A DNA stretch of 64,000 bases from Vulcanimicrobiota bacterium. Its GTDB lineage: Bacteria > Vulcanimicrobiota > Vulcanimicrobiia > Vulcanimicrobiales > Vulcanimicrobiaceae. Every line of letters begins with the position of its first letter. The first letter of the stretch is position 1. A program made the translations under genes and the position numbers. The stretch spans positions 1 to 64,000 of the forward strand of contig JAFANA010000030.1 of assembly GCA_019232905.1 (NCBI GenBank), written 5' to 3'. This document shows positions 8,308-17,274 of this stretch, piece after piece. Below the pieces are notes generated by a model. The model did not search any database. It was not told the DNA's origin and saw nothing but the letters and a program-made list of their open reading frames with translations.

Positions 8308-8333
8308 TACGACTCGTATAATTAATTTGTCAA
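8308..8333 (-). promoter_or_regulatory. Promoter with overlapping palindromic operator
   Basis: On the minus strand a consensus -35 TTGACA (8333-8328) overlaps the stop codon of the TetR gene, and a poor -10 (TACAGT) lies about 18 bases on. Across this spacer sits a perfect 11-base palindrome, TACGACTCGTA (8308-8318). Its position between the TetR gene and the membrane-protein gene suggests the TetR operator. Confidence 0.5.
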
Positions 8334-8944
8334 GGGATGTTGAACCCCAGGCAAGCCGAGGCTAGTTCTTTGATGCGCGAGGCGATCTGCCGTTCGCTGT
8401 ATCCGGCTTGCGCGAGCGCTTGGCACATTGCGAAGTTGGTGAGGATATAGAGCGCGTCAACATTGCGTTGATAGACGCGCCTGCCTCGGATTTTCATTTG
8501 TTTATGCACGCGATCCATCATCGTGCGAATGGCTTGCAGCCTCCATGCATCACGCTCCGCCGCATGCGAGTCGGGATCGAGCTGCGAGAGCGCCGACAAT
8601 CTTCCGAGCACGTCGGGCTCGCTCAACCAGAAATGCACGAACGCTTCGATGAGTTTTCCGGTCGCCGCCGCCGGATCGCTCGTCATGAATGCGCCCGCGA
8701 CATTATCGCGGATCTGCCCGCGAGCGGCAAGGTCGTCGGCGAGCGCCTCGTATACCGCCGTTTTCGACTCGAACTGATTGTAGACGGTCATGCGCGCCAC
8801 GCCGGCTTCACGCGCGATGCCGTCCATCGTAAAATTGCGAAAGCCTTCGTCCGACATGAGCAAATCACGCGCGGCCGCGATGATGCGAGCGCGCGTTTCG
8901 TCGACGCTTTGCTTGCGTCTGCCGAGCCTATAATTACGCGGCAC
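8330..8944 (-). CDS. TetR/AcrR-family transcriptional regulator
   Basis: A 204-residue protein with an N-terminal TetR helix-turn-helix: RARIIAAARDLLMSDEGFRNFTMD, then IAREAGVARMTVYNQFESK (residues about 18-60). The GTG start at 8944 lies inside the last codons of the HyuA-like gene (11-base overlap), so it is coupled to the large upstream operon. The C-terminal ligand domain is not assignable to a substrate. It probably controls the membrane-protein gene just downstream through the palindrome at 8308-8318, and possibly the whole operon. Confidence 0.85.
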   Translation of the reverse strand: MPRNYRLGRRKQSVDETRARIIAAARDLLMSDEGFRNFTMDGIAREAGVARMTVYNQFESKTAVYEALADDLAARGQIRDNVAGAFMTSDPAAATGKLIEAFVHFWLSEPDVLGRLSALSQLDPDSHAAERDAWRLQAIRTMMDRVHKQMKIRGRRVYQRNVDALYILTNFAMCQALAQAGYSERQIASRIKELASACLGFNIP

Positions 8945-11033
8945 GCGCTACGGTCACAATCATGATTGGGTCATCGTGCGCGCGACCCGACGTTTCTTCC
9001 TTCGCAAGCGACACGGCTTGGCCGACGTTCGCGAGTCCGCTGAAATCGGCGATCTTTCCGCCATGAATCAAAAAGAGCTCCGGTAAGGCGCGGCCCACGT
9101 CGCCGAATGATGTTGCGGCTTCGACCGCCTCGCGTAATGCATTCTCGAGCGCTCCTGCGGTCGTACGATGAAGCGTCGCGTCGCGCAGTGCGAGACGCAC
9201 GACCGCGCGCTCGTCGACGATGCGAAGATCGTGACCCGACACGAATGCATCGAGCAGCGGCGTACATTCAACCGAGTGGACCGTGCCTGCGTCGACACCC
9301 ATCGCGTGAGCCGCAGCGGCACGCCGCTGCTCGAGATCGTACGTGCCGTGTCCCGCCGCTTCAACCATTGCGGTCGCGCCGGATGCCGTCGCGCGAACGC
9401 GATTACGTTGCGTATCGATCTCGACGCTTACCTCAATCCGTTCCGGAGATGCGCCGGAGGTGATGACGCGATCGGCGGCTTCACGCCGAATGCGTACGAT
9501 ATCATCCGGCGTGGGATCGACGATCGTGCGTTCGACGACGTCGCGTACGAGCGCGAGTGCGACTCCAATCGGCGAAATGACATCGGCATCGCGCGCAATG
9601 CGATGACGGAAGCCGCCGGCTTGCGCGACGAAGGGCACGATCGCGGCCGCTCCGCCGCCGCCGCCGATCAGCACGAGGCGATCGCGCGGTAACTCATAGT
9701 CGGCGACCAACTCATCGATCAGCGGCAACACTTTGGCGGCCGCGAGTTCGAGCATGCGGCGCGCAATGACTTCCGCGGTGCTGTCGCACGCACGGGCCAG
9801 TAGCTCGAATGCCGCACGAGCGGCGAGCGCGTTTCCGCGCGCGAATGCGTCGTCAGGCACGTATCCGAGCACGTTGCTCGCGCACGTCGGCGTCACCGTC
9901 GCGAACGACCCGTCGGCTAAAACGAAGCGCACGTAATCCGGCGGATCGTGCGGTGTCGGCGCAAATCGCTCGATACGCGCGCCTTCGAACGCACCGTCAG
10001 GGAGAAATGTCGCGTACGAACAGCCGGCGATGTGCGCAGAACGCGGGCCGACGTCGACGAGGGCATGCGCGCTCATGCGCGGCATGCTGCCGCCTGCGAC
10101 GCCGAGCGTTCGCGAGTCGATCGTTCGCAACATCGTACGATGGCCGCCGACGCGCGCCGGACGCATTTGCGGCTGACCGGCGCGAATCGCCGACGCGTCC
10201 ACGCTCGTGCCGCCGACTTCCAGAAAAATCCCGTCGGTGACGTTTTCGTAGAGTAACGCGCCGGCAACGCCGGCGGCCGGCCCGGAAAGCATCGTGAGGA
10301 TCGGGCGCCGTTCGATTTCGCGAACGTCCATCACGCCGCCGTCGGAACGCATTATCATCAGCGGCGCGGAAATCGTCGCGCGCTCCACCGCTTGCGCCGT
10401 CATCGTCGCCGTGCGAACCATCTTCGGGAGGATCGCCGCGTTCAGTGCCGCCGTGCGCGTGCGCGCGCGCAGACCGTACATGGATGACACGTCATGGCCA
10501 CTCGTCGCGAAGAGTCCGCGTTCACGCGCGACGTTCATGACGCGTGCCTCCCGATCGGGAGCATCGACGCCGAACGCCTCGCTCGCAGCAATAACCTCGA
10601 CGCCTTCTCGCGCGAGGCTGTCGACAGCCTCGTCGATCGCACGGCCGTTTCTACCAGCAACGAACGCGAAACGCGGTGCGAATTCTACGCCCGGCGCGAG
10701 CGTCACCGGGCGGAAATGCATCTGCGAGCGCGCAAACCATCCGCCGCGTTGCGTCATACCGACCACGCCGACGCTGGCTACGTCGCCTTCGAGCAGTGCG
10801 TTCGTCGCCTGTGTCGTCGAGTGCGCGATGAAGGCGACATCCTCGGGTGCGACGCCGCTCTCCGCGAGCAACCGTTCGATGCCGGCGATAATACCTGCCG
10901 CGACACCGCTCGGCGCATCATGCGTCGTCGGAACTTTTATCTTCGCGATGAGTTCGCGCGTCGCGGCATCGATGGCAACCACGTCCGTGAACGTGCCGCC
11001 TACATCGACGCCGAGCCGGAGCTTGCGTGCCAA
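8934..11033 (-). CDS. Hydantoinase/oxoprolinase A-type protein (HyuA-like)
   Basis: A 699-residue ATP-dependent amidohydrolase-like protein. It begins LRLGVDVGGTFTDVV, the hydantoinase/5-oxoprolinase N-domain signature, with AHSTTQATNALLEG near residue 70. The core hydantoinase_A domain includes FLEVGGTSVDAS and VDVGPRSAHIAG. Family members hydrolyse hydantoins, 5-oxoproline or N-methylhydantoin using ATP, usually with a HyuB partner. No HyuB gene is adjacent here, and some core motifs are degenerate, so the substrate is open. It starts with TTG directly after the stop of the beta-lactamase-like gene with no gap, showing tight operon structure. Confidence 0.82.
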   Translation of the reverse strand: MARKLRLGVDVGGTFTDVVAIDAATRELIAKIKVPTTHDAPSGVAAGIIAGIERLLAESGVAPEDVAFIAHSTTQATNALLEGDVASVGVVGMTQRGGWFARSQMHFRPVTLAPGVEFAPRFAFVAGRNGRAIDEAVDSLAREGVEVIAASEAFGVDAPDREARVMNVARERGLFATSGHDVSSMYGLRARTRTAALNAAILPKMVRTATMTAQAVERATISAPLMIMRSDGGVMDVREIERRPILTMLSGPAAGVAGALLYENVTDGIFLEVGGTSVDASAIRAGQPQMRPARVGGHRTMLRTIDSRTLGVAGGSMPRMSAHALVDVGPRSAHIAGCSYATFLPDGAFEGARIERFAPTPHDPPDYVRFVLADGSFATVTPTCASNVLGYVPDDAFARGNALAARAAFELLARACDSTAEVIARRMLELAAAKVLPLIDELVADYELPRDRLVLIGGGGGAAAIVPFVAQAGGFRHRIARDADVISPIGVALALVRDVVERTIVDPTPDDIVRIRREAADRVITSGASPERIEVSVEIDTQRNRVRATASGATAMVEAAGHGTYDLEQRRAAAAHAMGVDAGTVHSVECTPLLDAFVSGHDLRIVDERAVVRLALRDATLHRTTAGALENALREAVEAATSFGDVGRALPELFLIHGGKIADFSGLANVGQAVSLAKEETSGRAHDDPIMIVTVARAA

Positions 11034-11945
11034 CTAAATCGGAAACAGACGCGTAGCGTCGTACGCGGCTCGCCCAACGGCGGCGATGATCGCATCGCGC
11101 GCCGGCTCGTCGCCGCGAGCATCGGAAAGCATCGCAACGATGATGACCGACCTGCCGAACACGTTCACGATACCGACGTCGTTCGTCGCAGCCGTTACGC
11201 CGTCAGAGGTTCCGGATGTCCCGGTTTTATGCGCGACGAGCGTTCCGGCAGGGAACCCTGCGCGCAACCGTCCGGGAAACGTCGTGCTCTTTGCGAGCAT
11301 CTGAAAGACCGCCGTTTGCGACGGACGCAAAAGCAGTTTTCCGTTCTGCAGGTCCGACAGCAACGTCCCGAGCGCTGCCGGCTTCGCGAACCCATTGTCG
11401 TTCGGGTCAAGCAATATGCCGTCATATCCGAGTGCGCGCAAGTCCGCGTTTGCGCGATCGGATCCGCCGAGAAGCCGCAACAACGCCTTCGCCGCCGTGT
11501 TGTCGCTGTTCTCGATCATGAGCGTCGTGAGTTCGGACACGGCGTAGTTCGTGCGCGCGGGATAATTCGCGGCGACGTCGCTCACGGTTTGGACGATGTC
11601 CTGCGATTCGATCGTCACTTCATTCGACGCTTGAAGCGTGCCGGCGTCAATCGCACGATACACGAGAATTGCAATCGGCAGTTTTTGCACGCTTTGCATC
11701 GGCATCGCTTCGTCGGCGTTTACCGAGGCCGTCGACCCGGTAGCGAGATCGATGACGACGGCGCCGAGCGTTCCGCCCAGATTCTTTGCTCGCGCCTGCG
11801 CATCGTCAATGCCGTTCGAGAGCATCGCGCGCTCGGACACCGGCGGCGGCGTTGCGGTCTGAATCGTGACCGGCGTGGGAACGGGAACCGGCGCCTGTGG
11901 CGCCGGCGTCGGAAAAAACTGCGCGAGCAAAAATGCTGCTATCAC
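11034..11945 (-). CDS. Class A beta-lactamase-like serine hydrolase lacking Glu166
   Basis: A 303-residue protein with a short hydrophobic N-terminus and a proline-rich linker, so it is probably exported. It keeps three class A motifs: SVQK (S85, K88; the S-x-x-K nucleophile motif), S147-D148-N149 and K240-T-G. Between the SDN motif and KPAALGTLL the omega loop is about nine residues shorter than in TEM-type enzymes, and the deacylating glutamate (Glu166) and Asn170 are missing. It may therefore be acylated but not turn over, or act as a D,D-peptidase or esterase. The start overlaps the M20 peptidase stop as ATGA. Resistance should not be assumed. Confidence 0.82.
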   Translation of the reverse strand: MIAAFLLAQFFPTPAPQAPVPVPTPVTIQTATPPPVSERAMLSNGIDDAQARAKNLGGTLGAVVIDLATGSTASVNADEAMPMQSVQKLPIAILVYRAIDAGTLQASNEVTIESQDIVQTVSDVAANYPARTNYAVSELTTLMIENSDNTAAKALLRLLGGSDRANADLRALGYDGILLDPNDNGFAKPAALGTLLSDLQNGKLLLRPSQTAVFQMLAKSTTFPGRLRAGFPAGTLVAHKTGTSGTSDGVTAATNDVGIVNVFGRSVIIVAMLSDARGDEPARDAIIAAVGRAAYDATRLFPI

Positions 11946-13327
11946 ACCGACACGTTTCGCGCGATCTCGTCGTAGAGTAACGTCATCGTAAGAATGCCGC
12001 CGAAGAACTGCGAGAGCGTAAACTTCTCATTCGGTGCGTGAATCTGATCATCCGGCAATCCGACGCCGATCAGCACTTGCGGCAGTTTGAGGATGCGAGC
12101 GAAACTCGCAACGGGTCCGATCGAACCGCCCGTCCCGATGAACACGGGGCGCTTCCCGAATCCCGCTTCCATCGCGCGCGCAGCCGCTGCAACAACCGGA
12201 TGGTCGCGCGAGATCACGACCGCGGGCACTTCGCCCGCGTCGTGCACGTCGACGCGCACGCCGCTCGGCGCAACTTGCACGATGTACGCCGCAACCGCTT
12301 CACGAACGCGACGCGGGTCTTGGTCGCCGACGAGACGCGCGGAGATCTTCGCTTTCGCCCAGGATGGAATGATCGTCTTGCTTCCCGGGCCTTGGTATCC
12401 ACCCCAAATTCCGTTGCACTCGAGTGTCGGCCGGAACCACATCCGCTCCAGCGGCAAACGCCCGCTCTCGCCGGCGAGCGACGTTACACCGAGTTGAGCG
12501 GCTTCTTTTGCTTCGTCGAACGGCAACGTACGCAGCTCACCGAGCGCGGGCGGTTCGAGGTCGGAAACGCCGTCGTAAAACCCCGGAACCATCACGCGTC
12601 CGTCCGCGTTTTTCAGCTCTCCGATGATGTGCGCGAGCGCTTCGATCGGGTTGCGAATGATACCGCCGAAATATCCGGAGTGCAGATCGGCCGACGGCCC
12701 GTGCACGGTGATCTCCCAATGCACGAGACCGCGCACGCTCGTCGTCAGGGACGGAACGTCTTCCGAATAGACGGCGGTATCGCTGATCACCGCGACGTCC
12801 GCGTTAAAGAGGTCGGCGTAGCGTTCGAGTGCAGCTTCGAAGTTCGGCGAACCAATTTCTTCCTCGCCCTCGACGACGACTTTGATATTGACGGGAAGCC
12901 GTCCGCGCGTTCGCATATGCGCTTCGATTGCGGCGAGGTGCATCAATACTTGCCCCTTGTCGTCAACGGCGCCGCGCCCGAAAATCTTTCCGTCGCGCAC
13001 CGTGCCCTCAAACGGCGGCGTCGTCCACAACTCCACCGGGTCGGCCGGCTGCACGTCGTAATGCCCGTAGATCAGGACGGTCGGCATGCCGGGCGCCCCC
13101 ATCCATTGCCCGTAAGCGATGGGATTGCCGCCGGTTTCGAGCGCCTTCGCGTCGAGCCCGATTTCACGCATTCGTTCGACCAGGCGCGTGCAGCAGCGCG
13201 CGACGTTCTCACGATGATTCGGATCCGCGGACACCGACGGAATCGCGATCCAGCGCTTGAGTTCATCGAGATAGTCGTCGCGATGCGTTTCGCAATACTG
13301 TGCCAAGTCGGAATCGATCGTATTCAT
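11942..13327 (-). CDS. M20-family metallopeptidase (dipeptidase)
   Basis: A 461-residue cytosolic metallopeptidase. Metal ligands are visible as IYGHYDVQP near residue 87, GRGAVDDKGQ near 117 and VEGEEEIGSPN near 151. A lid domain and a C-terminal GTGGSIGP...LGVGLPDDQIHAPNEK (pattern) carry the second-domain ligands. It resembles the M20 dipeptidases (beta-Ala-His dipeptidase-like group) and would cleave short peptides or N-acyl amino acids. It ends by overlapping the beta-lactamase-like gene and starts 18 bases after the carrier gene. Within this operon it would act after the carrier has imported the peptide. The exact dipeptide is unknown. Confidence 0.88.
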   Translation of the reverse strand: MNTIDSDLAQYCETHRDDYLDELKRWIAIPSVSADPNHRENVARCCTRLVERMREIGLDAKALETGGNPIAYGQWMGAPGMPTVLIYGHYDVQPADPVELWTTPPFEGTVRDGKIFGRGAVDDKGQVLMHLAAIEAHMRTRGRLPVNIKVVVEGEEEIGSPNFEAALERYADLFNADVAVISDTAVYSEDVPSLTTSVRGLVHWEITVHGPSADLHSGYFGGIIRNPIEALAHIIGELKNADGRVMVPGFYDGVSDLEPPALGELRTLPFDEAKEAAQLGVTSLAGESGRLPLERMWFRPTLECNGIWGGYQGPGSKTIIPSWAKAKISARLVGDQDPRRVREAVAAYIVQVAPSGVRVDVHDAGEVPAVVISRDHPVVAAAARAMEAGFGKRPVFIGTGGSIGPVASFARILKLPQVLIGVGLPDDQIHAPNEKFTLSQFFGGILTMTLLYDEIARNVSV

Positions 13328-13345
13328 GCGGTAGTTACCCGAGCC

Positions 13346-15343
13346 TCAAGTCGTAGGAACGTACGGCGCTCCGAGCTGCACCTCGACGGTCTCACCATTG
13401 CGATCCACCTCGAATGCGTGCGGCTTGCCGTCATAGGCGCGCAGTTGCGTTTGATACGTGCCATATTCCCACCAAAACCTCCCGTCGACTTTATTGACGA
13501 TGTCGTTGGTGCGCAAACCGGCGATATAGGCCGGGCCGCCGGCGCGTACATAGACACGCATGTTCCCGTCGAGCGTCTTGAAGAGCGTGTAGTAGTACGT
13601 CGGAGGATCCCCCGCCACGGCTGCGAGTCCGTTCTCGAACAGCGCGGTCGCGCGCGCCGACCCGGACGCCCACGTGCGCAATCGCTGAGCCCCTTCCGTC
13701 GCAAGCCGGCCGGACAGCGCCGGCGTGACCGTTCCGGCCGTGGCATGATCGTGCCACTCGTTGACGATCCAGCCGCCGCAATCTTCCAACCGCACGCCGA
13801 CGTCGAGGTCGGTACCTTCGATCACCTTGAAGGTCGACGTTGAGACGAACAGATACGCAGCATACGGTTTGTGCGCGCAATTCTTTGCATCGGGATCGTC
13901 GTGATCGGTAAATGCTTGCATATCGGCATGGCGCAAATCATCGATCACGGCCGCTGCGGCCGTCCGCGAAAGCGGCGCGCCGTCGTTGTCGACCGCGATC
14001 TTTCCCCGCGCGCTCGTTTGGGCAAAGAATCCGGGCGCGGTTTGCGCGTCGGCGGGCGCAACGTCGAGCGCAAATGCCTTGGTTCCGAAAAGCGGAACGC
14101 TCGCCGAGACGGCGAGAATCGCCGCGACGGTCGCGACCGCTACCTGAAACGGCAACGTGCGTTTCGTGATCGTGTCGATCGGCACGCCCGTAAAATTTGC
14201 GACCCAGACGTTTGCGGTGTTGGTCGGATCGCAGACATTTTGGACCTGCACGACCGTCATGATCGCCGCAACGATCACGACCGCCGGTAACGCATGCGAC
14301 GCGAGCAGCACCGTGAAGATCGCGATGCCGACGCCGAACGGATTGAGCGGGCCGCGGTACAGTGTGAGCGGACTCAGCAATCCGAAGATTGCAACGAACG
14401 CGATGGGATTTGCAATCCATCCGCCTGCCACGAGCGGCGTAAGCGCGGAGGCCAGCTGCGGCGCCTTGGTTGCATCGAGCAGCATGCCGATCCCGATAAA
14501 GAGCAGCACCGCCGGCGCCACATCCTCCACGCCTCGAATCGCAGCGGCAACGAGCGTCGGAATCGCTCGACGCGGCCGCGTCACCAGTACGCCGAAGATT
14601 GCGGAGAGAACGAACGCGAGCATTGCGTCGATTCGTAACGCAAAATAGAGCACGATGGGAAGCACCGGCGTCAGCAATGCGATCGCCGGGACGGAGGATT
14701 CGCGTTCGTTCTCGGCCTTGACGGCCCACGTCGCGTATCCACGTTCGCGCCTAAACGAAAAGGCGGCATATACGATCAGCGCGATCGCGTCGACGACGGC
14801 GAGCAACGCGGCGAAATGCGCGAGTTGTTGCGGAACCACGCCAAAGAGCTGGGTGTAGAACTTCCAGTTCGTCAGGTTGAAAATGAAGCCCAGCGCAAAC
14901 GACATGAGAAACATCGTTGCGGCCGTCGTACGCGGAACGCCGGTCGTCATCATGATGGGCAAGACGATCGAACCGACCATGATGATCGCGCCAAGCCCGG
15001 ACAGGGACGTGAAGAGCAACGCAACGACCGCGCAGAGCACCAGCGCCAGCACGAACGGCTGCTCTCCACCGTACTCGGCCGCAAGATTGACGAGCGCGCG
15101 CGCGATGCCGGTATCGAGCGTGACGCGCGCGAGCAAGGCGCCGAAGATCACCGTCACGTAGACGGGCGCGAGCGACGATGCGCCGCTGACAACGAGCGAC
15201 GCGATGTGCGGGAGCGGAACGCCGACGACCAGCATCATCGTCACAGCCATCGCCGGAACCGCAACGATCGCCGGCATCCACCGCCGGAACATCATGACGG
15301 CGAACACGACGAAGACGGCGAGGACGAGAAACGCCGGGATCAT
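13346..15343 (-). CDS. GntP/CitMHS-like carrier fused to a PDZ-like C-terminal domain
   Basis: A 665-residue protein in two parts. Residues 1 to about 415 form 11-12 membrane segments, with LLFTSLSGLGAIIMVGSIVLPIMM and PLTLYRGPLNPFGVGIAI resembling ion-transporter superfamily organic-acid or gluconate symporters. The last 230 residues are soluble. They include a segment with two cysteines (DPDAKNCAHKPY and VRLEDCGGW) and end in AYIAGLRTNDIVNKVDG, the carboxylate-loop and groove pattern of a PDZ domain. This fusion is unusual. Its end is separated from the M20 gene by 18 bases and its start overlaps the GH20 gene as ATGA, so it probably imports the GH20 products. Confidence 0.75.
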   Translation of the reverse strand: MIPAFLVLAVFVVFAVMMFRRWMPAIVAVPAMAVTMMLVVGVPLPHIASLVVSGASSLAPVYVTVIFGALLARVTLDTGIARALVNLAAEYGGEQPFVLALVLCAVVALLFTSLSGLGAIIMVGSIVLPIMMTTGVPRTTAATMFLMSFALGFIFNLTNWKFYTQLFGVVPQQLAHFAALLAVVDAIALIVYAAFSFRRERGYATWAVKAENERESSVPAIALLTPVLPIVLYFALRIDAMLAFVLSAIFGVLVTRPRRAIPTLVAAAIRGVEDVAPAVLLFIGIGMLLDATKAPQLASALTPLVAGGWIANPIAFVAIFGLLSPLTLYRGPLNPFGVGIAIFTVLLASHALPAVVIVAAIMTVVQVQNVCDPTNTANVWVANFTGVPIDTITKRTLPFQVAVATVAAILAVSASVPLFGTKAFALDVAPADAQTAPGFFAQTSARGKIAVDNDGAPLSRTAAAAVIDDLRHADMQAFTDHDDPDAKNCAHKPYAAYLFVSTSTFKVIEGTDLDVGVRLEDCGGWIVNEWHDHATAGTVTPALSGRLATEGAQRLRTWASGSARATALFENGLAAVAGDPPTYYYTLFKTLDGNMRVYVRAGGPAYIAGLRTNDIVNKVDGRFWWEYGTYQTQLRAYDGKPHAFEVDRNGETVEVQLGAPYVPTT

Positions 15344-17235
15344 TGGATGAGGGTCTCGAGGTCCGGCAACGGCTTCTTTTTCTCATAGAGTTCGTAGGTC
15401 ACGCGATCGATTGCATCCGCGCGCTCGATCGCGGTTTGCGCGTCGAGGTGATAGCGTTCGAGGTTGCTCGCAAGATGGCTTTCGCGGTCCTCGTACCGCC
15501 ACGCTTGCGCATAGAGCGGTTCGAGCGCTTCGTCCGTGTCACGCTGCTCCCACAACCAGTACTTGCACCAATACAGATCGCGTTCTCCATCGGCGGGATG
15601 CGTTTTCGCGTGATCGTAGTAGTAGCGGACTTCTTGCGCGATTTGGTATCGCCGGCCGAGCGCGTCATAGCGGCGAGCCGCGAGCAGCATCACATCCGCG
15701 GCATTGCGATGCAGCGGCGGACGCGCGAAATACAAGTGCGTTTCGACCTCTTCTGCGGCCAGTCGCAATGCCGGAATATCCACGTTCGCCATGAGCGACG
15801 CATAATACGGATTGAACGGATCGGCCCAGAACCGCTTGTTGCTCGCACCCGGCATCCGCGCATCCATTCCGCCGAGCAGTTCGATGTCACGTGCGTATCC
15901 CGCGTCGTCGGAGCCGAAGAAAGCCGACGGGAAGTCCCGCGAGAACGGCTCCGCTGCACGGTCTCCGCCCCAGGCGATCGCAGCGGAATAGAGCACCGGA
16001 TACCACGTCGATTCGAAGAGCGTCTCGCCGTCGTCATGCCATACCGTTTGGAACAATCCAAGGACGTGCGCGGTGATGCCTTCGGTGATGAAGCGCCGCT
16101 CGTTCGGCAATGCCGCGTTCAAATCGGGAAAGATTTCGCTCCAATTGTTCGCTCCCGGCGCAACCATCTGGTCGAACCCCCCGTCCGCAATCGTCGAGAT
16201 GTACCGCATATACGAAGGCTCCGCCCCGTAATGCCAGTTGACGATCACCGCGTTCTTCGGAATGTGCTTCATGATCGACGGGTCGCTCTCGATCCCATCG
16301 TCCCACAGCATGACCCTCGCCGGTGCGACGAGTTGCGCCGTCTGCGTGATGTGCTCGGCATAGACGGCGGAACGGCCGCCGTTTGCAGCAACGTACGCCG
16401 CGGTCTGCCCCTCGCCGAGCGTCGCCGTTTCGTCAGACCCGATATGGAAGAACGGTACGTCGCCCAGCGCTTCGCGTTCTTGTCCGATGAGGCGCGAGAG
16501 ATAGGCGCTGCTTTCCGGCACGTTTGGTGAGAGCAGAAATCCGTGCGGAAACTCGGCCATCTTCGCGTACTGCTCGACGCGCAGCGTATTATGCATGTGC
16601 GCGAACGTCTGCTGTTCCGGGATGAACGTGACATGGTAGCGTGCCGCATACTGTTTTAATTCGCGCAGTTGCTCGGGCGTGATGCCGTCAAGCGGCGCGG
16701 GGAGCGGATCGGCGGGACTCAGGAACACGTGCTCCATATACGGCGAGTAGCCGTTCATTTTGAACGCAGCGATCGTCCGAATACGCTCCTTGAAGTAGCG
16801 CATCGTCGGCAATGGTCCGCGCGAGACATCATCGGAGAGCACGCGCCAGCGCAGTTTCGGCGCATCGGAAATCTCGACACACGGCAATTGCCACCGCCCG
16901 TCAACGCGCACCGGCAACTGCGCGAGCGTCATCACTCCGTAAAATGCGCCGTCACCATCGGAACTCGCGATCGTCACGCCCGAGGAATCGACTCGTACAC
17001 GATACCCTTGCGGCGCGATCGTTCCGTCGTGCGCGAAGGTCACTCCGGCACTTGCGGTGCCGTGCACGCTCCTGAGGCCAATCGCGGTCCAGCGCTCATT
17101 CAGCTCGTCGAGCGCACCCGAATCGATCGTCCGCGAAACGGTTCGAGGAACGGAAACTGAACGGCACGCCGTGCTTGTAACGGCCGGGGGTAAAGGAATG
17201 ACATGCAACGCGACGATCGCTAAAACGGCGAACAT
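15340..17235 (-). CDS. GH20-family beta-N-acetylhexosaminidase-like protein
   Basis: A 631-residue protein with an N-terminal hydrophobic signal (FAVLAIVALHVIPLPP) and a GH20b-type N-domain. A TIM barrel carries the catalytic pair in HIGSDET at residues 264-270 (D268, E269); the family consensus is HIGGDE. DDGIESDPS and NWHYGAEPS lie at the positions of substrate-binding loops. It should remove terminal GlcNAc or GalNAc from glycans, chitin fragments or muropeptides outside the cytosol through substrate-assisted catalysis. It is the first gene of the seven-gene minus-strand run. It lacks obvious anchors beyond the signal, and its C-terminal half is longer than in minimal GH20 enzymes. Confidence 0.82.
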   Translation of the reverse strand: MFAVLAIVALHVIPLPPAVTSTACRSVSVPRTVSRTIDSGALDELNERWTAIGLRSVHGTASAGVTFAHDGTIAPQGYRVRVDSSGVTIASSDGDGAFYGVMTLAQLPVRVDGRWQLPCVEISDAPKLRWRVLSDDVSRGPLPTMRYFKERIRTIAAFKMNGYSPYMEHVFLSPADPLPAPLDGITPEQLRELKQYAARYHVTFIPEQQTFAHMHNTLRVEQYAKMAEFPHGFLLSPNVPESSAYLSRLIGQEREALGDVPFFHIGSDETATLGEGQTAAYVAANGGRSAVYAEHITQTAQLVAPARVMLWDDGIESDPSIMKHIPKNAVIVNWHYGAEPSYMRYISTIADGGFDQMVAPGANNWSEIFPDLNAALPNERRFITEGITAHVLGLFQTVWHDDGETLFESTWYPVLYSAAIAWGGDRAAEPFSRDFPSAFFGSDDAGYARDIELLGGMDARMPGASNKRFWADPFNPYYASLMANVDIPALRLAAEEVETHLYFARPPLHRNAADVMLLAARRYDALGRRYQIAQEVRYYYDHAKTHPADGERDLYWCKYWLWEQRDTDEALEPLYAQAWRYEDRESHLASNLERYHLDAQTAIERADAIDRVTYELYEKKKPLPDLETLIQ

Positions 17236-17274
17236 GCATATCGCGTTAGTCGCCGTTGCGCGCGCTTCCCGCCC

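Noticed and set aside
11034-11945. Call as a beta-lactam resistance gene
   Set aside because: The deacylation glutamate is missing and the gene lies in a catabolic operon, so resistance is not supported.
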